Positions 1 through 14,600 of a stretch of DNA of 64,000 bases are shown one piece after another (the first letter of the stretch is position 1; the number at the start of each line of letters is the position of its first letter). The position numbers and the translations under genes are program-made. The stretch spans positions 1-64,000 of the forward strand of contig JAANDG010000151.1 in NCBI GenBank assembly GCA_036852015.1, given 5' to 3'. The stretch is from Pelodera strongyloides. Taxonomy: Eukaryota; Nematoda; Chromadorea; Rhabditida; Rhabditidae. A model generated the notes under the pieces. It ran no database searches and was not told where the DNA came from. It was given only the letters and a program-made list of their open reading frames with translations.

Positions 1-2748
1 TTTTTTCTAGCAGAATATGTTGTGGCGCTCTTATAAAAGTAATGTATGCGTGATATTTTTCTGTTAGTACGCGTTATCTATGCTATGCGTGAGTTATTTT
101 TCTGCCAGCACGCGCTATCTATGTTGTGTTGATGCATTAAAATAACGTGTACATACCTTTTCAAAATATAGAATGAAAAATATGGTCTATAATACAAGAT
201 GTGCGCCGCAACATTTTCCAGCAGAATATGTTGTGGCGCTCTTTTATAAAATGTACTATATGCGTAGTTATTTTCCTGTCAGTACGCGTTATCTATGCTA
301 TGCGTTGCAGAGATGAAAATAACGCGCGACAAGTCCTTTTAAAAATATAAAATGAAAAATATGGTCTATGCAAAAGGCGCGCCGCAACATTTTCCAGCAG
401 AATATGTTGTGGCGGTCTTTTATAAAATGTATTGTATGCGTGAGTTATTTTCCTGTCAGTACGCGTTATCTATGCTATGCGCTGCTGACATGAAAATAAC
501 GCGCGACAACAGTCCTTTTAAAAAATAAAAAATGAAAAATATGGTCTATAATACAAGATGTGCGCCGCAACCTTTTCCAGCAGAATATGTTGTGGCGCTC
601 TTTTATAAAATGTACTGTATGCGTGAGTTATCTTTCTGTCAGTACGCGTTATGTATGCTATGCGTTGCTGACATGAAAATAACGCGCGACAACAGTCCTT
701 TTAAAAAATATAAAATGAAAAATATGGTCTATGCAAAAAGCGCGCGGCAGCATTTTCCAGCAGAATATGTTGTGGCGCTCTTTTATAAAAAGTACTGTAT
801 GTGTGAGTTATTTTCCTGTCAGTACGTGTTATCTATGCTATGCGTTGCTGACATGAAAATAACGCGCGACAAGTCCTTTTAAAAATATAAAATGAAAAAT
901 ATGGTCTATGCAAAAAGCGCGCCGCAACATTTTCCAGCAGAATATGTTGTGGCGGTCTTTTATAAAAAGTACTGTATGTGTGAGTTATCTTTCTGTCAGT
1001 ACGCGTTATGTATGCTATGCGTTGCTGACATGAAAATAACGCGCACAACAGTTCTTTTAAAAAATATAAAATGAAAAATATGGTCTATGCAAAAAGCGCG
1101 CGGCAACATTTTCCAGCAGAATATGTTGTGGCGCTCTTTTATAAAAAGTACTGTATGTGTGAGTTATCTTTCTGTCAGTACGCGTTATGTATGCTATGCG
1201 TTGCTGACATGAAAATATCGCGCGACAACAGTCTTTAAAATATAAAATGAAAAATGTGGCCTATAATAAAGATGTGCGCCGCAACATTTTCCAGCAGAAT
1301 ATGTTGTGGCGCTCTTTTATAAAAAGTACTGTATGTGTGAGTTATCTTTCTGTCAGTACGCGCTATCTATGTTGTGTTGCTGGCATTAAAACTTTTCAAA
1401 ATATAAAATGAAAATATGATCTATAGAAATGTGCGCCGCAATTTTTTCTAGCAGAATATGTTGTGGCGCTCTTATAAAAAGTAATGTATGCGTGATATTT
1501 TTCTGTTAGTACGCGTTATCTATGCTATGCGTGAGTTATTTTTCTGCCAGCACGCGCTATCTATGTTGTGTTGCTGTCATTAAAATAACGTGTACATACC
1601 TTTTTAAAATATAGAATGAAAAATATGCTATATATTACAAGATGTGCGCCGCAAAATTTTCCAGCAGAATATGTTGTGGCGCTCTTTTATAAAATGTACT
1701 GTATGCGTGAGTTATTTTCCTGTCAGTACGCGTTATCTATGCTATGCTTTGCTGACATGAAAATAACGCGCGACAACAGTCCTTTTAAAAAAACATAAAA
1801 TGAAAAATATGGTCTATGCAAAAAGCGCGCCGCAACATTTTCCAGCAGAATATGTTGTGGCGCTCTTTTATAAAAAGTACTGTATGTGTGAGTTATCTTT
1901 CTGTCAGTACGCGTTATCTATGCTATGCGTTGCTGACATGAAAATAACGCGCGACAACAGTCCTTTTAAAAAATATAAAATGAAAAATATGGCCTATAAT
2001 ACAAGATGTGCGCCGCAACATTTTCCAGCAGAATATGTTGTGGCGCTCTTTTATTAAAAGTACTGTATGCGTGTTATTTTCCTGTCAGTACGCGTTATCT
2101 ATGCTATGCGTTGCTGACATGAAAATATCGCGCGACAACAGTCTTTAAAAATATAAAATGAAAAATATTTTCTATGCAAAAAGCGCGCCGCAACATTTTC
2201 CAGCAGAATATGTTGTGGCGCTCTTTTATAAAAAGTACTGTATGTGTGAGTTATCTTTCTGTCAGTACGCGCTATCTATGTTGTGTTGCTGGCATTAAAA
2301 TAACGTGTACATACAGTCCTTTTCAAAATATAGAATGAAAAATATGGTCTATACTACAAGATGTACGCCGCAACATTTTCCAGCAGAATATGTTGTGGCG
2401 CTCTTTTATAAAAAGTACGTACTGTATGTGTGAGTTATCTTTCTGTCAGTACGCGTTATGTACGCTAACCGTTGCTGACATGAAAATAACGCGCGACAAC
2501 AGTCCTTTAAAAAAATATAAAATGAAAAATATGGTCTATGCAAAAAGCGCCCCGCAACTTTTTCCAGCAAAATATGTTGTGGCGCTCTTTTATAAAAAGT
2601 ACTGTATGTGTGAGTTATCTTTCTGTCAGTACGCGTTATGTATGCTATGCGTTGCTGATATGAAAATAACGCGCGACAACAGTCCTTTTAAAAAAATGAA
2701 AAATATGGTCTATAATAGAAGAAGTGCGCCGCAACATTTTCCAGCAGA
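1..2748 (+). repeat. ~180-bp satellite array, left arm
   Basis: This is a head-to-tail array of a unit of about 180 bp. The motif ATGGTCTAT recurs at 182, 361, 541, 724, 901 and 1080. Each unit carries an imperfect palindrome with core CCAGCAGAATATG, a TATA-like TTTTATAAAA, a conserved ACGCGT and an A-rich joint. Units differ by substitutions and small indels. Many units stay open for about 60 codons on this strand because 180 is a multiple of three. The peptides repeat with the satellite and there is no start, splice or promoter logic, so I do not call them genes. Confidence 0.95.
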
Positions 2749-2843
2749 TATAGACGATATTTTTCATTTTATATATTTTTTTTTATTCTATATTTTGTAT
2801 GTACACGTTATTTTAATGCCGGCAACACAACCTCTGATGATTG
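2749..2843 (-). repeat. Inverted satellite fragment after the orientation switch
   Basis: Satellite sequence changes strand here. The plus-orientation CCAGCAGA at 2741-2748 is followed directly by minus-orientation sequence (TATAGACGATATTTTTCA and onward). About 90 bp of inverted unit is visible before the GC-rich transposon begins. Confidence 0.8.
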
Positions 2844-3680
2844 ACGGCATGTTCGCGGCGGCTACTGGGCCTTGGCAAGTTCGCTCCGCGAAAGTGGCGG
2901 CTATTCGGCGAGGATAAACCTGCCGCGAACTCGCCAAAACAGGCGAAAATGCGGCGGCTATCAGATAGCCGCCCGATAGCCGCTGCGAACTTGCTTGTTT
3001 CAGGCGAAAATGCGGCAGCTATCCGGCGGCTATTCGGCGGCTATCGGGGTTTTGTGCACACACGAGCGATACGACTCACGTTTATCTTTTGAGAGCGGAA
3101 TGCGGGGTCTCAGTCGGTTTAATTACCCAAGTTTGAGGTTAGCACTAACCCCGAGACGAGACCTTAAAGGGAATATGTACGCCCTTTTTGAAGTTAAGCT
3201 GTGTTGATAGAATGTATGTTCCCCATTAAGGAAACAATAACAAAAGTTGTTCAAAGATCCCCAGTTAGCAGAAAATAAACCACAAAGTTCATCCTTTCCA
3301 TAGTAAACGCGTTACTTGAGACGATGCCATACATCGACGGGGTCAATGGAAATTTTTTCAAATATACATACAGATATCGTGAAATTGCATTACTCAGAGA
3401 CATATTTGCATGCAAATTCGAATATTCACATTTGCATATTCAGCCGCCTATTTAAAGTCACGTCTGGTGCGGAAACTCTACTTTTGCGTGTGTTTTGCGC
3501 ATTTTGAGTGCCTACATATTCGCTTTAACACCATACTCCTCGCCGAGAGAGTGTCCGGCGGCTATTCGGCAGCTATCCGGCCAGTTCGCCCCGCCTTCAA
3601 TGATTGTCGCGCCTTCAGACTTCTCTTGTCGCCGAATAGCCGCCTAAATAGCCGCCCAATAGCCGCCGCGAATACGCCGT
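2844..3680. mobile_element. Non-autonomous DNA transposon with GC-rich inverted ends
   Basis: The left end reads ACGGCATGTTCGCGGCGGCT. The reverse complement of the right end reads ACGGCGTATTCGCGGCGGCT. Both ends contain repeated GGCGGCTAT-type subterminal motifs in both orientations (2890-3045 and 3553-3670). The AT-richer middle (about 3050-3540) has only short meaningless ORFs. The 837-bp element interrupts a satellite unit: GCAACACAAC lies to the left and ATAGATAGCGCG to the right. About 10 bp on each side fit neither and no clean target duplication is visible. The superfamily is not assigned. The repeated subterminal motifs resemble transposase-binding arrays of hAT or Mutator-like elements, which is inference only. 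Confidence 0.7.
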
Positions 3681-6600
3681 AGAGAACGTATAGATAGCGC
3701 GTACTGACAGAAAGATAACTCACACATACAGTACTTTTTATAAAAGAGCGCCACAACATTCTGCTGGAAAATGTTGCGGCGCACATCTTGTATTATAGAC
3801 CATATTTTTCATTTTTTATTTTTTAAAAGGACTGTTGTAGCGCGTTATTTTCATGTCAGCAACGCATAGCATAGATAACGCGTACTGACAGAAAGATAAC
3901 TCACACATACAGTACTTTTTATAAAAGAGCGCCACAACATATTCTGCTGAAAATGTTGCGGCGCACATCTTGTATTATAGACCATATTTTTCATTCTATA
4001 TTTTGAAATAATTCTATATTTTGTATGTACACGTTATTTTAATGTCAGCAACACAACATAGATAGCGCGGCTGGAAGAAAAATAACTCACGCATACAGTA
4101 CTTTTTGTAAAAGAGCGCCACAACATATTATGCTGGAAAATGTTGCGGCGCACATCTTGTGTTATAGACCATATTTTTTTATATTTTTAAAAGGACTGTT
4201 GTCGCGCGTTATTTTCATGTCAGCAACGCATAGCATAGATAACGCGTACTGTCAGGAAAATAACTCACGCATACAGTACTTTTTATAAAAGAGCGCCACA
4301 ACATATTCTGCTGGAAAATGTTGCGGCGCACTTCTTCTATTATATACCATATTTTTCATTTTATAGTTTTTAAAATGACTGTGGTCGCGCGTTATTTTCA
4401 TGTCAGCAACGCATAGCATAGATAACGCGTACCAACAGAAAAATATCACGCATACAGTACTTTTTATAAAAGAGCGCCACAACATATTCTGCTGGAACAT
4501 GTTGCGACGCACATCTTGTATTATAGACCATATTTTTCAATTTATATTTTTTTAAAGGACTGTTGTCGCGCGTTATTTTCATGTCAGCAACGCATAGCAT
4601 AGATAACGCGTACTGACAGAACAATAACTCACGCATACAGTACTTTTAATAAAAGAGCGCCACAACATATTCTGTTGGAAAATGCTGCGGCGCACTTCTT
4701 GTATTATAGACCATATTTTTCATCTTTTATATTTTTTAAAGGACTGTTGTCGCGCGTTATTTTCATGTCAGCAACGCATAGCATACATAACGCGTACTGA
4801 CAGAAAGATAACTCACACATACAGTACTTTTTATAAAAGCGCCACAACATTCTGCTGGAAAATGTTGCGGCGCACATCTTGTATTATAGACCATATTTTT
4901 CATTTTTTATTTTTTAAAAGGACTGTTGTAGCGCGTTATTTTCATGTCAGCAACGCATAGCATAGATAACGCGTACTGACAGAAAGATAACTCACACATA
5001 CAGTACTTTTTATAAAAGAGCGCCACAACATATTCTGCTGAAAATGTTGCGGCGCACATCTTGTATTATAGACCATATTTTTCATTCTATATTTTGAAAT
5101 AATTCTATATTTTGTATGTACACGTTATTTTAATGTCAGCAACACAACATAGATAGCGCGGCTGGAAGAAAAATAACTCACGCATACAGTACTTTTTATA
5201 AAAGAGCGCCACAACATATTATGCTGGAAAATGTTGCGGCGCACATCTTGTGTTATAGACCATATTTTTTTATATTTTTAAAAGGACTGTTGTCGCGCGT
5301 TATTTTCATGTCAGCAACGCATATCATAGATAACGCGTACTGACAGAACAATAACTCACGCATACAGTACTATTAATAAAAGAGCGCCACAACATATTCT
5401 GCTGGAAAATGTTGCGGCGCACAACTTGTATTATAGACCATATTTTTCATTTTATATTTTTAAAAGGACTGTTGTCGCGCGTTATAAAAAACGCCACAAC
5501 ATATTCTGCTGGAACATGTTGCGACGCACATCTTGTATTATAATTATAGACCATATTTTTCATTTATATTTTTAAAAGGACTGTTGTCGCGCGTTATTTT
5601 CATGTCAGCAACGCATAGCATAGATAACGCGTACTGTCAGGAAAATAACTCACGCATACAGTACTTTTTATAAAAGAGCGCCACAACATATTCTGCTGGA
5701 ACATGTTGCGACGCACATCTTGTATTATAGACCATATTTTTCAATTTATATTTTTTTTAAAGGACTGTTGTCGCGCGTTATTTTCATGTCAGCAACGCAT
5801 AGCATAGATAACGCGTACTGACAGAACAATAACTCACGCATACAGTACTTTTTATAAAAGAGCGCCACAACATATTCTGCTGGAACATGTTGCGACGCAC
5901 ATCTTGTATTATAGACCATATTTTTCATCTTTTATATTTTTAAAAGGACTGTTGTCGCGCGTTATTTTCATGTCAGCAACGCATAGCATACATAACGCGT
6001 ACTGACAGAAAGATAACTCACACATACAGTACTTTTTATAAAAGAGCGCCACAACATATTCTGCTGGAAAATGTTGCCGCGCACTTCTTCTATTATATAC
6101 CATATTTTTCATTTTATAGTTTTTAAAATGACTGTGGTCGCGCGTTATTTTCATGTCAGCAACGCATAGCATAGATAACGCGTACTAACAGAAAAATATC
6201 ACGCATACAGTACTTTTTATAAAAGAGCGCCACAACATATTCTGCTGGAACATGTTGCGACGCACATCTTGTATTATAGACCATATTTTTCAATTTATAT
6301 TTTTTTTAAAGGACTGTTGTCGCGCGTTATTTTCATGTCAGCAACGCATAGCATAGATAACGCGTACTGACAGAACAATAACTCACGCATACAGTACTTT
6401 TAATAAAAGAGCGCCACAACATATTCTGCTGGAAAATGTTGCGGCGCACTTCTTGTATTATAGACCATATTTTTCATCTTTTATATTTTTAAAAGGACTG
6501 TTGTCGCGCGTTATTTTCATGTCAGCAACGCATAGCATACATAACGCGTACTGACAGAAAGATAACTCACACATACAGTACTTTTTATAAAAGAGCGCCA

Positions 6601-8040
6601 CAACATATTCTGCTGGAAAATGTTGCCGCGCGCTTTTTGCATAGACCATATTTTTCATTTTATATTTTTTAAAAGGACTGTTGTCGCGCGTTATTTTCAT
6701 GTCAGCAACGCATAGCGTACATAACGCGTACTGACAGAAAGATAACTCACACATACAGTACTATTAATAAAAGAGCGCCACAACATATTCTGCTGGAACA
6801 TGTTGCGACGCACATCTTGTATTATAGACCATATTTTTCATTTATATTTTTAAAAGGACTGTTGTCGCGCGTTATTTTCATGTCAGCAACGCATAGCATA
6901 GATAACGCGTACTAACAGACAATAACTCACACATACAGTACTTTTTATAAAAGAACGCCACAACATATTCTGCTGAAAAATGTTGCGGCGCACTTCTTCG
7001 ATTATAGACCATATTTTTCATTTATATTTTTAAAAGGACTGTTGTCGCGCGTTATTTTCATGTCAGCAACGCATAGCATAGATAACGCGTACTGGCAGGT
7101 GACAGAAAGATAACTCACGCATACAGTACTATTAATAAAAGAGCGCCACAACATATTCTGCTGGAAAATGTTGCGGCGCACTTCTTCTATTATATACCAT
7201 ATTTTTCATTTTATAGTTTTTAAAAGGACTGTGGTCGCGCGTTATTTTCATGTCAGCAACGCATAGCATAGATAACGCGTACTAACAGAAAAATATCACG
7301 CATACAGTGCTTTTTATAAAAGAGCGCCACAACATATTCTGCTGGAAAATGTTGCGGCGCACATCTTGTATTATAGACCATATTTTTTTATTTTTTAAAA
7401 GGACTGTTGTTGCGCGTTATTTTCATGTCAGCAACGCATAGCATAGATAACGCGTATTGACAGAAAGATAGCTCACACATACAGTACTTTTTATAAAAGA
7501 GCGCCACAACATATTCTGCTGTAAAATGTTGCGGCGCACATCTTGTATTATAGACCATATTTTTTTATATTTTTAAAAGGACTGTTGTCGCGCGTTATTT
7601 TCATGTCAGCAACGCATATCATAGATAACGCGTACTGACAGAACAATAACTCACGCATACAGTACTATTAATAAAAGAGCGCCACAACATATTCTGCTGG
7701 AACATGTTGCGACGCACATCTTGTATTATAGACCATATTTTTCATTTATATTTTTAAAAGGACTGTTGTCGCGCGTTATTTTCATGTCAGCAACGCATAG
7801 CATAGATAACGCGTACTAACAGACAATAACTCACACATACAGTACTTTTTATAAAAGAACGCCACAACATATTCTGCTGAAAAATGTTGCGGCGCACTTC
7901 TTCGATTATAGACCATATTTTTCAATTTATATTTTTTTTAAAGGACTGTTGTCGCGAGTTATTTTCATGTCAGCAACACCTAGCATAGATAACGCGTACT
8001 GGCAGGTGACAGGAAGATAACTCACGCATACAGTACTATT

Positions 8041-8324
8041 AATATATATAAAGGTTTATTGAGTATATGCACTTAACACAACTCAAAAGGTGACCCTAAG
8101 ATACCACGCTTCACAACGCAGTATACTCACAAGGGACCAAACTACAAAGAAAAAAAAACATAAACAAAAACATACGAACACTAAACATAATCAAAATCAT
8201 AATAAGAGCACTAAACCGAAATTAGATTAAACTAAAGCAGCAATTAAAGCATTTAAGGTAACTTATGCGTAATACTAACTATATATATAAGAAAACGCTT
8301 TACAGATAAAAACACACACGAGCG
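8041..8324. other. Non-satellite insert in the array, copy 1
   Basis: About 284 bp of A-rich sequence with no satellite similarity starts after CAGTACTATT and ends at CACACGAGCG, where a satellite unit resumes. It has no convincing ORF. A second, nearly identical copy lies at 11334-11619, so it was inserted once and then copied with the surrounding satellite. Confidence 0.85.
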
Positions 8325-11300
8325 TAATAAAAGAGCGCCACAACATAATCTGCTGGAAAATGTTGCGGCGCACATCTTGTGTTATAGACCATTTTTTTAT
8401 ATTTTTTAAAAGGACTGTTGTCGCGAGTTATTTTCATGTCAGCAACGCATAGCATAGATAACGCGTACTGACAGGAAGATAACTCACGCATACAGTACTA
8501 TTAATAAAAGAGCGCCACAACATATTCTGCTGGAAAATGTTGCGACGCACATCTTGTATTATAGACCATACTTTTCATTTTATATTTTTAAAAGGACTGT
8601 ATGTACACCTTATTTTCATGTCAGCAACGCATATCATAGATAACACGTACTGACAGAACAATAACTCACGCATACAGTACTATTAATAAAAGAGCGCCAC
8701 AACATATTTTGCTGGAACATGTTGCGACGCACATCTTGTATTATAGACCATATTTTTCATTTTATATTTTTAAAAGGACTGTTGTCGCGCGTTATAAAAA
8801 CGCCACAACATATTCTGCTGAAAAATGTTGCGGCGCACATCTTGTGTTATAGACCATATTTTTCATTTATATTTTTAAAAGGACTGTTGTCGCGCGTTAT
8901 TTTCATGTCAGCAACGCATAGCATAGATAACGCGTACTGTCAGGAAAATAACTCACGCATACAGTACTTTTTATAAAAGAGCGCCACAACATATTCTGCT
9001 GGAAAATGTTGCGGCGCACATCTTGTATTATAGATCATATTTTCATTCTATATTTTGAAAAGGACTGTTGTCGCGCGTTATTTTCATGTCAGCAACGCGT
9101 AGCATAGATAACGCGTATTAACAGACAAGAACTCACACATACAGTACTTTTAATAAAAGAGCGCCACAACATATTCTGCTGAAAAATGTTGCGGCGCACT
9201 TCTTCGATTATAGACCACATTTTTCAATTTATATTTTTTTTAAAGGACTGTTGTCGCGAGTTATTTTCATGTCAGCAACACCTAGCATAGATAACGCGTA
9301 CTGGCAGGTGACAGGAAGATAACTCACGCATACAGTACTTTTAATACAAGAGCGCCACAACATATTCTGCTGGAAAATGTTGCGGCGCACTTCATGTATT
9401 ATATACCATATTTTTCATTTTATATTTTTAAAAGGACTGTTGTCGCGCGTTATTTTCATGTCAGCAACGCATAGCATAGATAACGCTTACTGACAGAAAG
9501 ATAACTCACACATACAGTACTTTTTATAAAAGAGCGCCACAACATATTCTGCTGGAAAATGTTGCGGCGCACATCTTGTATTATAGACCATATTTTTCAT
9601 TTTATATTTTTAAAAGGACTGTTGTCGCGCGTTATTTTCATGTCAGCAACGCACAGCATAGATAACGCGTACTGACAGGAAAATAACTCACGCACACAGT
9701 ACTTTTTATAAAAGAGCGCCACAACATATTCTGCTGAAAAATGCGGCGCACATCTTGTGTTATAGACCATGTTTTTTTATATTTTTAAAACGACTGTTGT
9801 CGCGCGTTATTTTCATGTCAGCAACGCATATCATAGATAACGCGTACCGACAGAACAATAACTCACGCATACAGTACTTTTAATAAAAGAGCGCCACAAC
9901 ATATTCTGCTGGAAAATGTTGCGGCGCACATCTTGTATTATAGACCATATTTTTCATTTATATTTTTAAAAGGACTGTTGTCGCGCGTTATTTTCATGTC
10001 AGCAACGCATATCATAGATAACGCGTACCGACAGAACAATAACTCACACATACAGTACTATTAATAAAAGAGCGCCACAACATATTCTGCTGGAACATGT
10101 TGCGACGCACATCTTGTATTATAGACCATATTTTTCATTTATATTTTTAAAAGGACTGTTGTCGCGCGTTATTTTCATGTCAGCAACGCATAGCATAGAT
10201 AACGCGTACTAACAGACAATAACTCACACATACAGTACTTTTTATAAAAGAACGCCACAACATATTCTGCTGAAAAATGTTGCGGCGCACTTCTTCGATT
10301 ATAGACCATATTTTTCATTTATATTTTTAAAAGGACTGTTGTCGCGCGTTATTTTCATGTCAGCAACGCATAGCATAGATAACGCGTACTGGCAGGTGAC
10401 AGGAAGATAACTCACGCATACAGTACTATTAATAAAAGAGCGCCACAATATATTCTGCTGGAAAATGTTGCGGCGCACTTCTTCTATTATATACCATATT
10501 TTTCATTTTATAGTTTTTAAAAGGACTGTGGTCGCGCGTTATTTTCATGTCAGCAACGCATAGCATAGATAACGCGTACTAACAGAAAAATATCACGCAT
10601 ACAGTGCTTTTTATAAAAGAGCGCCACAACATATTCTGTTGGAAAATGTTGCGGCGCACATCTTGTATTATAGACCATATTTTTTTATTTTTTAAAAGGA
10701 CTGTTGTTGCGCGTTATTTTCATGTCAGCAACGCATAGCATAGATAACGCGTATTGACAGAAAGATAGCTCACACATACAGTACTTTTTATAAAAGAGCG
10801 CCACAACATATTCTGCTGTAAAATTTGCGGCGCACATCTTGTATTATAGACCATATTTTTTTATATTTTTAAAAGGACTGTTGTCGCGCGTTATTTTCAT
10901 GTCAGCAACGCATATCATAGATAACGCGTACTGACAGAACAATAACTCACGCATACAATACATTTTATAAAAGACCGCCACAACATATTCTGCTGGAAAA
11001 TGTTGCGGCGCGCCTTTTGCATAGACCATATTTTTCATTTATATTTTTAAAAGGACTGTTGTCGCGCGTTATTTTCATGTCAGCAACGCATAGCATAGAT
11101 AACGCGTACTAACAGACAATAACTCACACATACAGTACTTTTTATAAAAGAACGCCACAACATATTCTGCTGAAAAATGTTGCGGCGCACTTCTTCGATT
11201 ATAGACCATATTTTTCAATTTATATTTTTTTTAAAGGACTGTTGTCGCGAGTTATTTTCATGTCAGCAACACCTAGCATAGATAACGCGTACTGGCAGGT

Positions 11301-11333
11301 GACAGGAAGATAACTCACGCATACAGTACTATT

Positions 11334-11619
11334 AATATATATAAAGGTTTATTGAGTATATGCACTTAACACAACTCAAAAGGTGACCCTAAGATACCAC
11401 GCTTCACAACGCAGTATACTCACAAGGGACCAAACTACAAAGAAAAAAAAACATAAACAAAAACATACGAACACTAAACATAATCAAAATCATAATAAGA
11501 GCACTAAACCGAAATTAGATTAAACTAAAGCAGCAATTAAAGCATTTAAGGTAACTTATGCGTAATACTAACTATATATATATAAGAAAACGCTTTACAG
11601 ATAAAAACACACACGAGCG
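11334..11619. other. Non-satellite insert in the array, copy 2
   Basis: Nearly identical to 8041-8324, with an extra TA in the dinucleotide run near the right end. The offset is 3293 bp, which sets the size of the duplicated satellite block. Confidence 0.85.
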
Positions 11620-14600
11620 TAATAAAAGAGCGCCACAACATAATCTGCTGGAAAATGTTGCGGCGCACATCTTGTGTTATAGACCATTTTTTTTATATTT
11701 TTAAAATGACTGTTGTCGCGAGTTATTTTCATGTCAGCAACGCATAGCATAGATAACGCGTACTGACAGGAAGATAACTCACGCATATTAATAGAGCGCC
11801 ACAACATATTCTGCTGGAACATGTTGCGACGCACATCTTGTATTATAGACCATACTTTTCATTTTATATTTTTAAAAGGACTGTATGTACACGTTATTTT
11901 CATGTCAGCAACGCATATCATAGATAACGCGTACTGACAGAACAATAACTCACGCATACAGTACTATTAATAAAAGAGCGCCACAACATATTTTGCTGGA
12001 ACATGTTGCGACGCACATCTTGTATTATAGACCATATTTTTTCATTTTATATTTTTAAAAGGACTGTTGTCGCGCGTTATAAAAACGCCACAACATATTC
12101 TGCTGAAAAATGTTGCGGCGCACATCTTGTGTTATAGACCATATTTTTCATTTATATTTTTAAAAGGACTGTTGTCGCGCGTTATTTTCATGTCAGCAAC
12201 GCATAGCATAGATAACGCGTACTGTCAGGAAAATAACTCACGCATACAGTACTTTTTATAAAAGAGCGCCACAACATATTCTGCTGGAAAATGTTGCGGC
12301 GCACATCTTGTATTATAGATCATATTTTCATTCTATATTTTGAAAAGGACTGTTGTCGCGCGTTATTTTCATGTCAGCAACGCGTAGCATAGATAACGCG
12401 TATTAACAGACAAGAACTCACACATACAGTACTTTTAATAAAAGAGCGCCACAACATATTCTGCTGAAAAATGTTGCGGCGCACTTCTTCGATTATAGAC
12501 CACATTTTTCAATTTATATTTTTTTTTTAAGGACTGTTGTCGCGAGTTATTTTCATGTCAGCAACACCTAGCATAGATAACGCGTACTGGCAGGTGACAG
12601 GAAGATAACTCACGCATACAGTACTTTTAATACAAGAGCGCCACAACATATTCTGCTGGAAAATGTTGCGGCGCACTTCATGTATTATATACCATATTTT
12701 TCATTTTATATTTTTAAAAGGACTGTTGTCGCGCGTTATTTTCATGTCAGCAACGCATAGCATAGATAACGCGTACTGACAGAAAGATAACTCACACATA
12801 CAGTACTTTTTATAAAAGAACGCCACAACATATTCTGCTGGAAAATGTCGCGGCGCACATCTTGTATTATAGACCATATTTTTCATTTTATATTTTTAAA
12901 AGGACTGTTGTCGCGCGTTATTTTCATGTCAGCAACGCATAGCATAGATAACGCGTACTGACAGGAAAATAACTCACGCACACAGTACTTTTTATAAAAG
13001 AGCGCCACAACATATTCTGCTGGAAAATATTGCGGCGCACATCTTGTGTTATAGACCATATTTTTTATTTTTTTAAAACGACTGTTGTCGCGCGTTATTT
13101 TCATGTCAGCAACGCATATCATAGATAACGCGTACCGACAGAACAATAACTCACGCATACAGTACTTTTAATAAAAGAGCGCCACAACATATTCTGCTGG
13201 AAAATGTTGCGGCGCACATCTTGTATTATAGACCATATTTTTCATTTATATTTTTAAAAGGACTGTTGTCGCGCGTTATTTTCATGTCAGCAACGCATAG
13301 CATAGATAACGCGTACTAACAAACAATAACTCACACATACAGTACTTTTAATAAAAGAGCGCCACAACATATTCTGCTGGAACATGTTGCGACGCACATC
13401 TTGTATTATAGACCATATTTTTCATTTTATATTTTTAAAAGGACTGTTGTCGCGCGTTATAAAAACGCCACAACATATTCTGCTGAAAAATGTTGCGGCG
13501 CACATCTTGTGTTATAGACCATATTTTTCATTTATATTTTTAAAAGGACTGTTGTCGCGCGTTATTTTCATGTCAGCAACGCATAGCATAGATAACGCGT
13601 ACTGTCAGGAAAATAACTCACGCATACAGTACTTTTTATAAAAGAGCGCCACAACATATTCTGCTGGAAAATGTTGCGGCGCACATCTTGTATTATAGAT
13701 CATATTTTCATTCTATATTTTGAAAAGGACTGTTGTCGCGCGTTATTTTCATGTCAGCAACGCGTAGCATAGATAACGCGTATTAACAGACAAGAACTCA
13801 CACATACAGTACTTTTTATAAAAGAACGCCACAACATATTCTGCTGAAAAATGTTGCGGCGCACTTCTTCGATTATAGACCATATTTTTCAATTTATATT
13901 TTTTTTAAAGGACTGTTGTTGCGAGTTATTTTCATGTCAGCAACACCTAGCATAGATAACGCGTACTGGCAGGTGACAGGAAGATAACTCACGCATACAG
14001 TACTTTTAATACAAGAGCGCCACAACATATTCTGCTGGAAAATGTTGCGGCGCACTTCATGTATTATATACCATATTTTTCATTTTATATTTTTAAAAGG
14101 ACTGTTGTCGCGCGTTATTTTCATGTCAGCAACGCATAGCATAGATAACGCTTACTGACAGAAAGATAACTCACACATACAGTACTTTTTATAAAAGAAC
14201 GCCACAACATATTCTGCTGGAAAATGTCGCGGCGCACATCTTGTATTATAGACCACATTTTTCATTTTATATTTTTAAAAGGACTGTTGTCGCGCGTTAT
14301 TTTCATGTCAGCAACGCACAGCATAGATAACGCGTATTGACAGGAAAATAACTCACGCACACAGTACTTTTTATAAAAGAGCGCCACAACATATTCTGCT
14401 GAAAAATGTTGCGGCGCACATCTTGTGTTATAGACCATATTTTTTTATATTTTTAAAACGACTGTTGTCGCGCGTTATTTTCATGTCAGCAACGCATATC
14501 ATAGATAACGCGTACTGACAGAACAATAACTCACGCATACAGTACTTTTAATAAAAGAGCGCCACAACATATTCTGCTGGAAAATGTTGCGGCGCACATC

